A stretch of 64,000 bases of DNA. Origin: Thioclava nitratireducens (lineage in GTDB: Bacteria > Pseudomonadota > Alphaproteobacteria > Rhodobacterales > Rhodobacteraceae). Shown in pieces: positions 32,601 through 40,295 of the stretch. The stretch spans positions 2,206,501 through 2,270,500 of the forward strand of contig NZ_CP019437.1 of NCBI RefSeq assembly GCF_001940525.2, read 5' to 3'. The notes beneath the pieces were generated by a model that did not search any database, was not told the origin of the DNA, and saw only the letters and a program-made list of their open reading frames with translations. Numbering within the stretch: the stretch's first letter is position 1; each line of letters opens with the position of its first letter. A program made the translations under genes and the position numbers.

Positions 32601-35600
32601 GATATCGACCTCTGGGTCGGCGGCTTGGCCGAACAGCCGATGTTCGATGGCCCGCTTGGCACGACGTTCAGCTTCATCATGCTGGACTTCACGCAGCGCC
32701 TGCAGGATGGCGACCGGTTCTATTACCTCTACCGGATGCCGGTTGGTCACCATCTGGGCGACCAGATCATAGGCGAGCAATTCGCCCACCTGATCATGCG
32801 CACCACCGGGCTGGAGCATATCCCGGATGCCTTCGCGACGCCCTCGGCCACCTATGTGCTCGACGGCGAGACCTCGGCGGGCACCATTAACGACAATGCG
32901 CGCGACGGTCTGATGGGTGTCGATGACGCCTATGACGACAACGACTACTTCAACGCGACGCTGGAGCGACTGCCCGACGAGGTGCGCGATGTTGCGCTCG
33001 CGAATGGTGGCTTCGAGGCGCAGGATCTGGTCGCGGCGGGAGCCCCGACCAATGCGCGCGGCACCTATCTCAACGGGGCGATCGAGGGTTGGACCCTCAA
33101 CGGCACCGGCGGCACCTGGGCTCCCACCGAAGCTGCGGTGCCCTTCCTGCCCGAAGGCACGCAGGTCGCCCAGCTTGGCCGCAATGCGTCGATGACGGCC
33201 GACACCGGCACGGAGCTCGTCGAGGGAAATGTCTACACCCTGACGCTCAAAGTGGGCGACAAGATCGGCTATGTCGCGACCGGCGGCACGGTCAAACTGG
33301 TGGCCTCGGATGGCACCGTGTTGGCCAGCGCCGTTTTCGCGCCGCCGCTCGATGACGACGACGTCACAACGGACGACGCCTGGGACATGGTGACCCTGAG
33401 CACCGATGCCGTGCCCGCGGATCTCGCAGGCCTGGGCCTGAGCATCGTGGTCGAGACCGACGGCACCGGCCAATACACGCTCTTCGACAATGTCCAGCTG
33501 ACAGAGAGCATCCCCGGCGGTCCGGCCAATGACGGCCATATCACGGTGATCGGCCTCTCCGGCGACGACTTCATCGTCGGCGCTCTGGGCGATGACGTGC
33601 TCTACGGCGACGAAGGCAATGACCGCATCGAAGGCGCGCAGGGTAACGATCATATCTATGGCGGCGACGGCGACGATTACATCACCGATTACGAGAACGA
33701 CGACTTCATTCTTGGCGGACTCGGCAACGACACGATCTTCGCCGGTCCCGGCGTGCTCGATACGGCGCATGGCAACGAGGGCGATGACGAGGTCCATGGC
33801 GGCGACGGCATCGACGAGGTCTTCGGCGACGACGGCGATGACCGGCTCTATGGCGAGGGCGACACCGACCTGATGATGGGCGGTGACGGCAACGACTACA
33901 TGGATGGCGGCGACAGCGTCGACGAGATGTTCGGCGGCAACGGCGCGGACTGGATGGTCGGCGGCGTCGGCGACGACAACATCAACGGCGGCTCGGGCAA
34001 CGACCTGCTAGAAGGCGGCCTCGGCCCGACCGCGAACGATGGCGACCGCCTCAACGGCGACAGCCCCGCGCAGCTCAACCCGGTGATCGAGTTCAACGGC
34101 GACGGCACAGAGGGCGACATGGATATCGGCTCCTACGAGGACGCCTATATCAACGTGATCGCGAACCTGCAGACCTCGAACAACGCAGGGACCGGGTCGG
34201 TCCTGATGGACCAGTATGCCTTCCTCGAAGGGCTCGTGGGCTCGCAATACAATGACGAGTTGACCGGCGCGGACGAGAACGGCATCGGCTCCAACGGGAT
34301 GAACAACTATCTCGTGGGCGGCGGCGGCGATGACAAGCTGACCGGTCTGGGCGATGGGGGCGACGAGACCACGGGTCAGGCCGATTTCATCTTCGGCGAC
34401 AGCGTGGTCGTGGACTCGAACCTCTACTGGATCGGCGACAACCGTCACGACCAGTCGGTGTTCGAGGTCAACCGGATCGAGAACTGGTACGGCACCGGCG
34501 ACACCCGTGTGGTGTTCTCGGACGGCTCGCTGGGCCACATCCTCGGCGACACCGGGGCGGAGGGCACCGACACCGCGCTCTATACCGGCAACCGCGACGA
34601 CTACCGCATCGAGCTGATCGCGATGAACGGCCAGCAGGCGGTTCGGATCACCGATCTTCGCAGCGGCACCGACAACCAGGGGAACCCGGTCGCGACCGAT
34701 GGCGTGGATATCCTCGTCGGCGTCGAATTCGCCAAGTTCGCGAATGGCGAGATGCTCTCGCTCGCGGCGGACCCGATGTCCGACATCATGATGAACGCCA
34801 CCGGGAACCGTGGCGGCGGAACTATCGCGACGCTAAGCGCGGATGTACCTTTCGACGGGCAGGCGACCTACGAACTGGTCGGAGGCTCGCCGGAGATGCG
34901 ACTTCGCGGCGCCAATAACGATGAGCTTCGCGTCGCGGGCGGGCTTGGCGACAACGAGACGCTGAGCGCGACGATCCGTGCCACCGACCTCACCGGGACG
35001 CAGGTCACCGAGACCCTCAACATCGTCACCGGCGATGCCGGAGACAATACGATCGATCTGAGCGGCTCGACCAACGACACCTTGGTCTACGGTCGCGAGG
35101 GTAATGACACGATCACCGGCGGGGCGGGCGACGACTCCTTCGTCTGGACGGTAACGAACCAGCGTCCCAATCGGCCAGAGCGCCCGGACGGTCGCGATTT
35201 CGTGGATGGAGGCGCCAATGGGGCGGCGGGAGATCGCTTCGTCGTGTCGGGCAACAACACCCGCGAGACCTTCGCGATCTACACGCTCGCTGCTGCGATT
35301 GACGCGGGGATAGCGGTTCAGAATCTCGCGAACGCCGAGATTATCATCACACGCGACGGTGTCGTGATCGCGGAACTTGCCAATATCGAGGAAATCACGA
35401 TCAACACTCTCGACGTGACAGCGGACAACGGCAATGGCGTGCCCGACGGCGCGAATCCGCGGCGCGGCGACACGGTCCAGATCGTGGGCGATTTCTCGGG
35501 CACGAGCCTCGCCTATTCGACGATCACCATCAATGGCGACGCGGGCGACGACACGGTCGACATCTCGGGGCTCACCTCGGATCACCGCATCGTCTTTAAC

Positions 35601-36542
35601 GGCGGCGGCGGAGATGACATGGTGGTCGGCGGCGAACGTCCGCAGGACGAAGTTCACGGTGCCCGCTATGGCACGCGCTCGGAGAGTTCCGATCAGGACG
35701 GCTCAAACAGCGGCAGCGACGGCGACGCCGACGACAGTTCCGACGACGCGATGTCCGACGGGGTGGTGCTGGTCGGCGACGACACCGCCGAGACTTTCAT
35801 CGGAATGGAGGGCAATGACGTCATCTTCGCAGGCGGCGGCGCGGACAATGCGCTTGGCAACGGCGGCGACGACATGATCTTCGGCGATGGCGGGGCGGAT
35901 CGCCTCTTCGGCGGCGACGGTGACGACGTGATCGAAGCCGGCAAGGGGCATGACATGGTCTTCGCCGATGATGGCGACGACACGGTCATCGCGACCGAGG
36001 ACGACGGGGCCGACAGCTACTGGGGCGGAGAGGGCTCGGATACGCTCGACTACGCCGCGATCCAGGCCTCGGTCGAGGTCGATCTGGGCCACGGCACCAA
36101 CGGCCACGGCCAGGTGATGATCGGCGAGACCGCCGACCAGATCTACAGCTTCGAGAACGTCATCACCGGCAGCGGCGACGACACGATCATCGCCAACGGC
36201 GCGGTCAACGTGATGGATGGCGGCGGCGGCCACGACACCTTCGTGTTCAACTCCGCGGCAGATGCCGACGGCGACCGGATCAACGGCTTCGCACCGGGCG
36301 ACAAGATCGACCTGAGCGGGATCGACGCAGATCAGGGCGCGGCCGGTTCGCAATCCTTCGTCTTGTTCGCGGCGGGCGATTTCAGCGCCGCGGGCGAACT
36401 GCGGGTCTCCTTCGAGATGCGCGACGATGGCGAGCACACCATCATCGCCGGCAATGTCGACGACGATCTGGATGCCGATTTCGAGATCGACCTCACGGGT
36501 CATCACATGCTCGACGCCTCTGATTTCAACGGAGTGAACTAA
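29688..36542 (+). CDS. Giant secreted animal-type heme peroxidase with RTX calcium-binding repeats
   Basis: 2,284 residues, no signal peptide. The peroxidase domain (about 250-1065) is of the myeloperoxidase/peroxinectin superfamily. FGQFFDHG supplies distal Gln265, Asp268 and His269. GDGRVNEN supplies Arg599 and Glu602 (equivalents of MPO Arg239 and Glu242). FRLGHSQL supplies proximal His744, and LNIARGRD the partner Asn830. Both acids that ester-link heme in mammalian enzymes are present. A beta-rich region (about 1105-1275) follows, then RTX blocks near 1289-1457, 1781-1822, 1949-1990 and 2030-2125, with a non-repeat region at about 1460-1780. The C-terminus ends in DFEIDLTGHHMLDASDF, shared with the second RTX protein and probably the export signal. 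Pseudomonas putida PP_2561 is a known relative. The substrate is unknown (halide, phenol or other). Confidence 0.9.
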   Translation: MTIKLAGADLDYLLQQANILNDYSRLTSALDPNGVREVSGHNNNLAGGYTVDENGNVVWTGGGNVHPDWGQADTEFLRMFMTNHPTEPEYGTSYATVQKMWVTLVLPDSEGRLPGDLDYVPTSKQVLVDNPMSMSPSMFVADSNGVAPGATGYLPTVDATSMMTAMSDAQPEYQFTSDGSTLDILNSSVVVDSTPRLISQLISSSNVDMTDPNYNPAAVAAMNALGGSAVDVSNSVVGDITTAFIPNPGVLGGVSYNEWFVAFGQFFDHGLDFIQKTGGVVMIPLSPNDPLYVDPMYAPNPDYVDAATTPNVPEMIATNPSYIPGVSNMMMLSRGKLSNPDTDFDDQGNLLPGVTPLYNNNTGLMIDQSQTYGSHESVNALLRHYDANGVVTGRLITGSEDGIVHRQDANGNLVALDVSDGSAIAPDGTEVTGKDELATWADMKVNAMRIGVELIDTDVLDCPWINADAIGRLNFTPQQDFHFRSDQSIADIDEMFAMTPDGVDINGMTYHSYAQLEAAGYDPFVRWTLQDAMDGHCAAADIGEVRTTNQPILIDIAHGATPGLDFQGNELNPASDPNSGAFTYDDALLARHKVSGDGRVNENITLTSVHHVFHEEHNIQAHNIMMSAVRDAIETGDLSGLNGTDAANEGWLAVDVDQATFDSWAGTDLTDDVAVQAIVDSLTWDGERVYQAARLITESEYNHVAVDQYMTTLYPALPEFVSYSADINLNISLEFAQAVFRLGHSQLRETVQIAVTDDVGVHPGEPGYVPTYVERGLFDVFLNPDQFDAYGASGIAAGLLSQQGNEMDEFVTAALQQSLVGVPLDLAALNIARGRDVGLPTLNELRQQVFDGLMQNTSNNANGAGIAPYHSWEDFGAHLRTPESLVNFIAAYGRDEAGTFKLQEARDAYQAGTGELWQIRAAAQAILDAAADASDPMHDAALMFMRGSGEPTYTPGEGWTLSGGSGDQGFWDIDLWVGGLAEQPMFDGPLGTTFSFIMLDFTQRLQDGDRFYYLYRMPVGHHLGDQIIGEQFAHLIMRTTGLEHIPDAFATPSATYVLDGETSAGTINDNARDGLMGVDDAYDDNDYFNATLERLPDEVRDVALANGGFEAQDLVAAGAPTNARGTYLNGAIEGWTLNGTGGTWAPTEAAVPFLPEGTQVAQLGRNASMTADTGTELVEGNVYTLTLKVGDKIGYVATGGTVKLVASDGTVLASAVFAPPLDDDDVTTDDAWDMVTLSTDAVPADLAGLGLSIVVETDGTGQYTLFDNVQLTESIPGGPANDGHITVIGLSGDDFIVGALGDDVLYGDEGNDRIEGAQGNDHIYGGDGDDYITDYENDDFILGGLGNDTIFAGPGVLDTAHGNEGDDEVHGGDGIDEVFGDDGDDRLYGEGDTDLMMGGDGNDYMDGGDSVDEMFGGNGADWMVGGVGDDNINGGSGNDLLEGGLGPTANDGDRLNGDSPAQLNPVIEFNGDGTEGDMDIGSYEDAYINVIANLQTSNNAGTGSVLMDQYAFLEGLVGSQYNDELTGADENGIGSNGMNNYLVGGGGDDKLTGLGDGGDETTGQADFIFGDSVVVDSNLYWIGDNRHDQSVFEVNRIENWYGTGDTRVVFSDGSLGHILGDTGAEGTDTALYTGNRDDYRIELIAMNGQQAVRITDLRSGTDNQGNPVATDGVDILVGVEFAKFANGEMLSLAADPMSDIMMNATGNRGGGTIATLSADVPFDGQATYELVGGSPEMRLRGANNDELRVAGGLGDNETLSATIRATDLTGTQVTETLNIVTGDAGDNTIDLSGSTNDTLVYGREGNDTITGGAGDDSFVWTVTNQRPNRPERPDGRDFVDGGANGAAGDRFVVSGNNTRETFAIYTLAAAIDAGIAVQNLANAEIIITRDGVVIAELANIEEITINTLDVTADNGNGVPDGANPRRGDTVQIVGDFSGTSLAYSTITINGDAGDDTVDISGLTSDHRIVFNGGGGDDMVVGGERPQDEVHGARYGTRSESSDQDGSNSGSDGDADDSSDDAMSDGVVLVGDDTAETFIGMEGNDVIFAGGGADNALGNGGDDMIFGDGGADRLFGGDGDDVIEAGKGHDMVFADDGDDTVIATEDDGADSYWGGEGSDTLDYAAIQASVEVDLGHGTNGHGQVMIGETADQIYSFENVITGSGDDTIIANGAVNVMDGGGGHDTFVFNSAADADGDRINGFAPGDKIDLSGIDADQGAAGSQSFVLFAAGDFSAAGELRVSFEMRDDGEHTIIAGNVDDDLDADFEIDLTGHHMLDASDFNGVN

Positions 36543-36548
36543 GGGTTG

Positions 36549-36579
36549 GCGCCCGGCGGAGGGGTCCGTCGGGCGCTTT
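36549..36579 (+). terminator. Strong hairpin between the peroxidase and transporter genes (terminator/attenuator)
   Basis: GCGCCCGGCGGA and TCCGTCGGGCGC pair as a 12-bp stem (one G-T wobble) with a GGGG loop, followed by TTTGTAC. It begins 7 bp after the peroxidase stop. The downstream secretion genes have only 36 bp before the first ATG, so they probably depend on read-through past this hairpin. Confidence 0.75.
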
Positions 36580-36614
36580 GTACATAAGTCTCAAGATCTT
36601 GGTGGGAGGATCAC

Positions 36615-38387
36615 ATGAGCAACGCACGTCGTCGTTTTCAAGCCAGCGAAGAACTCGTTTCCGAGCGTCTGGGCCGTTATCGCGGTCTGATCGTCTTTCT
36701 CCTCGGACTGTCCTTCGTGATCAGCCTGCTCGCGCTGACGGGCTCGTTCTACATGCTGCAGATCTATGACCGGGCGCTGACCAGCGGCTCGGTTCCGACG
36801 CTGCTTGCACTCTCTGTTCTGGCCATCGCGCTCTATCTGTTTCAGGGGCTGTTCGATGTGCTGCGCAACCAGATCCTCGTGCGGGTCGGTGCGCGGATCG
36901 ACAACCGCCTCGCGCCGCTCGCGCATCGGGTGGCAATCGAAATGCCCCGCTTCGGCTATTCCACGTCCGAGGCGCTGGAGCGCGGCCGCGACGTCGACAC
37001 GATCCGCAGCTTCGTCTCGGGGGCAGGGGCCATCGCGCTTCTCGACCTGCCGTGGATGCCGCTGTTTCTGGGCTTCGTCTACATGCTGCATCCGCTATTG
37101 GGTCTGCTGACAATCGGCGGTGCCTGCGTGCTGATCACGCTGACCGTCATCACCGAGATGCTGTCGCGCCGTTCGGGCCGGGAGCTGCAGAAGGCCTCCA
37201 TCGCCCGCGCGATGATCGCCGATACCAACACGCGCAATGCCGACGTGCTGCACGCGATGGGCTTCGGCCGCCGCGCGGTGGAGCGGTTCGGCACCGCCAA
37301 TGCGGAGCACCTGCGCCTGCATGCGCGCACCAGCGACATCACCGGCACACTGAGCGGGCTGTCGAAGGTCACGCGGATGATGCTGCAATCGGCGCTGCTG
37401 GGCCTCGGCGCGTATCTGACCATCGTGGGCGAGCTGTCGCCCGGTGCGATCATCGCCTGTTCGGTCGCAGCCTCGCGCGCACTCGCGCCGGTGGAAATGG
37501 CGATCGGCAACTGGAAGGGCTTCACTGCCGCCCGCCGCAGCCATGCGCGTCTGCGCGACACGCTGGCGACGCTCGAGGATGACGACAGCCTGATCGCTCT
37601 GCCCGCGCCGACCGAGAGCTTCACGGTCGAGGGGATGACGGTCGTCGCGCCGGGCTCCGGCGCGGTGCTGCTGGGCGATGTCAGTTTCGATCTCAAAGCC
37701 GGCGATGCGCTCGGCCTGATCGGGCCGTCTGGCTCGGGCAAGACAACGCTCGCCAAGGGCATCGTCGGGATCTGGCCGCTGCTGCGCGGGCATGTCCGTT
37801 TCGACGGGGCCGCGCTCGACCAGTGGCGCGTGGATCTGCTGGGCGATCATATCGGCTACCTGCCGCAGGAGGTTTCGCTGATGGAAGGCACGGTCGCCGA
37901 GAATATCGCGCGCTTTGCGCCGGACGCGACGGATGCCGATGTGGTGGCCGCGGCGAAGGCCGCGGGTGCGCATCAGACGATCATCCATCTGCCCGATGGC
38001 TACCAGACGCAGCTGGGCCCCTTCGGCACCTCGCTCTCGGCGGGGCAGCGTCAGCGGGTCGGTCTGGCGCGTGCGCTCTACGGCGCGCCGTTCCTTGTGG
38101 TACTGGACGAGCCGAACTCGAACCTCGACGCCGATGGCGAAGCGGCACTCAGCGCGGCCATCGCCTCGGTCCGCGCGCGTGGCGGCATCGTGGTGGTGAT
38201 CGCGCATCGCCCGAAGGCGCTCGAATCCGTGAATCTCGTGGGCTTCGTCCAGGGCGGCAAGCTGGTGGCCTTCGGCCCCAAAGACGAGATCGTGAACCGC
38301 TCCGTCGGGCTCAAACCGCTGCCCAAGGGAAAACCCGCGGCACCGGCGGCGGAGCTGGGAGACAGTATCGAACAGGCGGTGGGCTGA
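36615..38387 (+). CDS. Type I secretion ABC transporter (PrtD/HlyB-like permease-ATPase)
   Basis: 590 residues, the inner-membrane ATPase of a type I secretion system. It has a membrane domain with about six helices (about 25-300), followed by the nucleotide-binding domain: Walker A GPSGSGKTT (370-378), signature LSAGQRQRVGLARAL (about 473-487), and Walker B LVVLDEPNSNLD (about 494-505). It lacks the N-terminal C39-like domain of HlyB, so it belongs to the PrtD/AprD group that exports RTX proteases and related proteins. Its stop is 3 bp before the second RTX gene. The exported cargo is presumably the RTX peroxidase and that RTX protein. Confidence 0.93.
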   Translation: MSNARRRFQASEELVSERLGRYRGLIVFLLGLSFVISLLALTGSFYMLQIYDRALTSGSVPTLLALSVLAIALYLFQGLFDVLRNQILVRVGARIDNRLAPLAHRVAIEMPRFGYSTSEALERGRDVDTIRSFVSGAGAIALLDLPWMPLFLGFVYMLHPLLGLLTIGGACVLITLTVITEMLSRRSGRELQKASIARAMIADTNTRNADVLHAMGFGRRAVERFGTANAEHLRLHARTSDITGTLSGLSKVTRMMLQSALLGLGAYLTIVGELSPGAIIACSVAASRALAPVEMAIGNWKGFTAARRSHARLRDTLATLEDDDSLIALPAPTESFTVEGMTVVAPGSGAVLLGDVSFDLKAGDALGLIGPSGSGKTTLAKGIVGIWPLLRGHVRFDGAALDQWRVDLLGDHIGYLPQEVSLMEGTVAENIARFAPDATDADVVAAAKAAGAHQTIIHLPDGYQTQLGPFGTSLSAGQRQRVGLARALYGAPFLVVLDEPNSNLDADGEAALSAAIASVRARGGIVVVIAHRPKALESVNLVGFVQGGKLVAFGPKDEIVNRSVGLKPLPKGKPAAPAAELGDSIEQAVG

Positions 38388-38390
38388 GCC

Positions 38391-40259
38391 ATGGAACAGG
38401 ACAAGCTCAAGCTCGGTATCCCGGACGACGAAGCGGCCATCGCGCCGATGCAGAAATACCGTGCGCCGGAACGGCGCTCGGTCTGGCCCGGCCGCGCAGC
38501 GGTGGGGCTGGTCGCCATTGCCTGGGCTGCGCTCGCGCGCAAGCTCTTCGGCACGGATGCGGCGCAGGCGGAAGGCGTTCAGGATGGACCGGCCCACCCC
38601 CCGGCAGATCCCGACGCCCCCGCCGGCCCGCAGACGCCGAACGCGCATCACATCCCCGAAATGGGGCCGAGTGAGGTGCTTACGGAGGAAAACACGCCGC
38701 CCGATCCGTTGCCCGACAACGTGATCCTGTTCCCGGGCGCCAATCCCGCGCCGTTCACGCTCTCGCCGCAGCGATGGCACGCTAAGCACAAGGCGACGGT
38801 GGAGGCGCAGGGCGATACGCTGTTCTTCCCGGACGCGATCGAGGTCAAGGAACTCGATCTTCCGAAAGTGCCGGTCTTCACCTCGACCCGTGCCGCTGCA
38901 CGCAAGGCGCGTGAAAGCCGTGGCGCTCCCGATGAAGCCCGTCCTCCGGACGCGGCGACCGAAGCCCCCCGCAACCGTGCGCCGGAGACGAAGGGCCCGG
39001 TTCGGCTGTCGCCCGGACGGCGGGATGAGAGCTTCTTCATCGTGGCGGCGGTCCTGCTGACCGGGGCGAGCGATCCCGATGGCGACCCGCTCTCGATCCT
39101 GTCGATGCAAGCGCAAGGCGGCGAAGTGATCGCCCATGGCGCGGGCGAATGGCTGATCAAGCCCGATCAGGGCTTCGAGGGCGAGCTGGTGATCACCTAC
39201 GATCTCAGCGACGGCGAGTTGTCGATCAGACAGACCGCGACCGCGCTGATCCTGCCACCCGAGTATCACGACGTGATCGGCACCGCCGAAGACGATCTGC
39301 TGCTCGGTACGCCCGACCGCGACGCGATGCGGGGCGAGGGGGGCGACGACATCCTCTATGGCCGCGAGGGCGACGACATGCTCGACGGCGGAGAGGGCTG
39401 CGACGTGCTGATCGGCGGCGCGGGCGCGGACGTGATCTATGGCGGCGCCGGCAACGACACGGTCTTCGCGGGCGCGGGTGACGACATTGTCTTCGGCGAG
39501 GCCGGGGCGGACCTGCTGCATGGCGAGGACGGCAATGACTATCTCGACGGTGGCTCCGGCGCGGACAGCCTAGATGGCGGGGCCGGCAACGACACGTTGG
39601 TCGGCGGCGAGGGCTCCGATCTGCTCGACGGTGGCGCGGGCGAGGACCGCATCGTGGTTTCGCAAATCGCGGAGGCTACGGGCGACAGCTACGATGGCGG
39701 CGCGGGCTCGGACACGCTCGATCTGCACCGCATCGCGGAGTCGGTCACCGTCGATCTGTCTTCAGGGACAATGACGAGCGAGACCGGCGAAGCGACGCTC
39801 GTCAGTATCGAGAACGTCGCTTCCGGCGCCGGAGATGACCAGCTGATCGCAAGTGATGCCTGCAACCTGTTCAGCGGCGGCGAAGGCGAGGACGTGTTCG
39901 TCTTCACCTCGGTCTCTGCGATCCGCAACGCGGGCGCGGGCCATGACCGCATCACCGATTTCGAGCCCGGCGACCGGATAGACTTCTCGCATATCGACCC
40001 GATGGGCGAAGGCTATGGTGAAATGCGGCTGTTCTACGCCGGTGCCAATGGCGAGGTCGCCGAGGCGCGTGGAGGCGTTTTCGTGGCTTACGAGATCGAA
40101 GACGGCGACGAGGGGCACGAATTCACCATCGTGAAAGCCAAGCTCAGCGCGCAGCACGAGGATGGCAGCGTCGAGGATTACGACTTCGAGATCGAACTCG
40201 ACGGCCATCACACGCTGGAAGAAACCAATTTTCTGTTTGACTGCGACGCGACCGTCTGA
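38391..40259 (+). CDS. RTX calcium-binding protein with N-terminal hydrophobic anchor
   Basis: 622 residues. A basic stretch is followed by one hydrophobic helix (about 35-49, AAVGLVAIAWAALAR), then a Pro/Ala-rich low-complexity region (about 55-215), a cadherin-like domain (about 218-290, LTGASDPDGDPLSILSMQAQ) and GGxGxDxLx repeats (about 297-425, with more at 434-445 and 494-505). The C-terminus DFEIELDGHHTLEETNF parallels that of the giant peroxidase. The gene sits inside the transporter operon between the ABC protein and the adaptor. A T1SS signal plus an N-terminal membrane helix is contradictory for a freely secreted protein and suggests a tethered or stalled product. Function is otherwise unknown. 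Confidence 0.85.
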   Translation: MEQDKLKLGIPDDEAAIAPMQKYRAPERRSVWPGRAAVGLVAIAWAALARKLFGTDAAQAEGVQDGPAHPPADPDAPAGPQTPNAHHIPEMGPSEVLTEENTPPDPLPDNVILFPGANPAPFTLSPQRWHAKHKATVEAQGDTLFFPDAIEVKELDLPKVPVFTSTRAAARKARESRGAPDEARPPDAATEAPRNRAPETKGPVRLSPGRRDESFFIVAAVLLTGASDPDGDPLSILSMQAQGGEVIAHGAGEWLIKPDQGFEGELVITYDLSDGELSIRQTATALILPPEYHDVIGTAEDDLLLGTPDRDAMRGEGGDDILYGREGDDMLDGGEGCDVLIGGAGADVIYGGAGNDTVFAGAGDDIVFGEAGADLLHGEDGNDYLDGGSGADSLDGGAGNDTLVGGEGSDLLDGGAGEDRIVVSQIAEATGDSYDGGAGSDTLDLHRIAESVTVDLSSGTMTSETGEATLVSIENVASGAGDDQLIASDACNLFSGGEGEDVFVFTSVSAIRNAGAGHDRITDFEPGDRIDFSHIDPMGEGYGEMRLFYAGANGEVAEARGGVFVAYEIEDGDEGHEFTIVKAKLSAQHEDGSVEDYDFEIELDGHHTLEETNFLFDCDATV

Positions 40260-40295
40260 CGGGCGCTCGCGAGTTTTTGGTGGGGGGAACCGAAA

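Noticed and set aside
33550..34060. Short tandem repeats resembling a CRISPR array or minisatellite
   Set aside because: They are in-frame GGxGxDxUx codons of the RTX peroxidase; spacing is 27 bp (nine residues) and the repeats are degenerate at the DNA level.
38391..38700. LapA-like surface retention with a LapG cleavage site in the second RTX protein
   Set aside because: No di-alanine TAAG/PAAG-type site or retention module was recognised and no lapG/lapD-like genes are in the window; the anchoring idea rests only on the hydrophobic helix.
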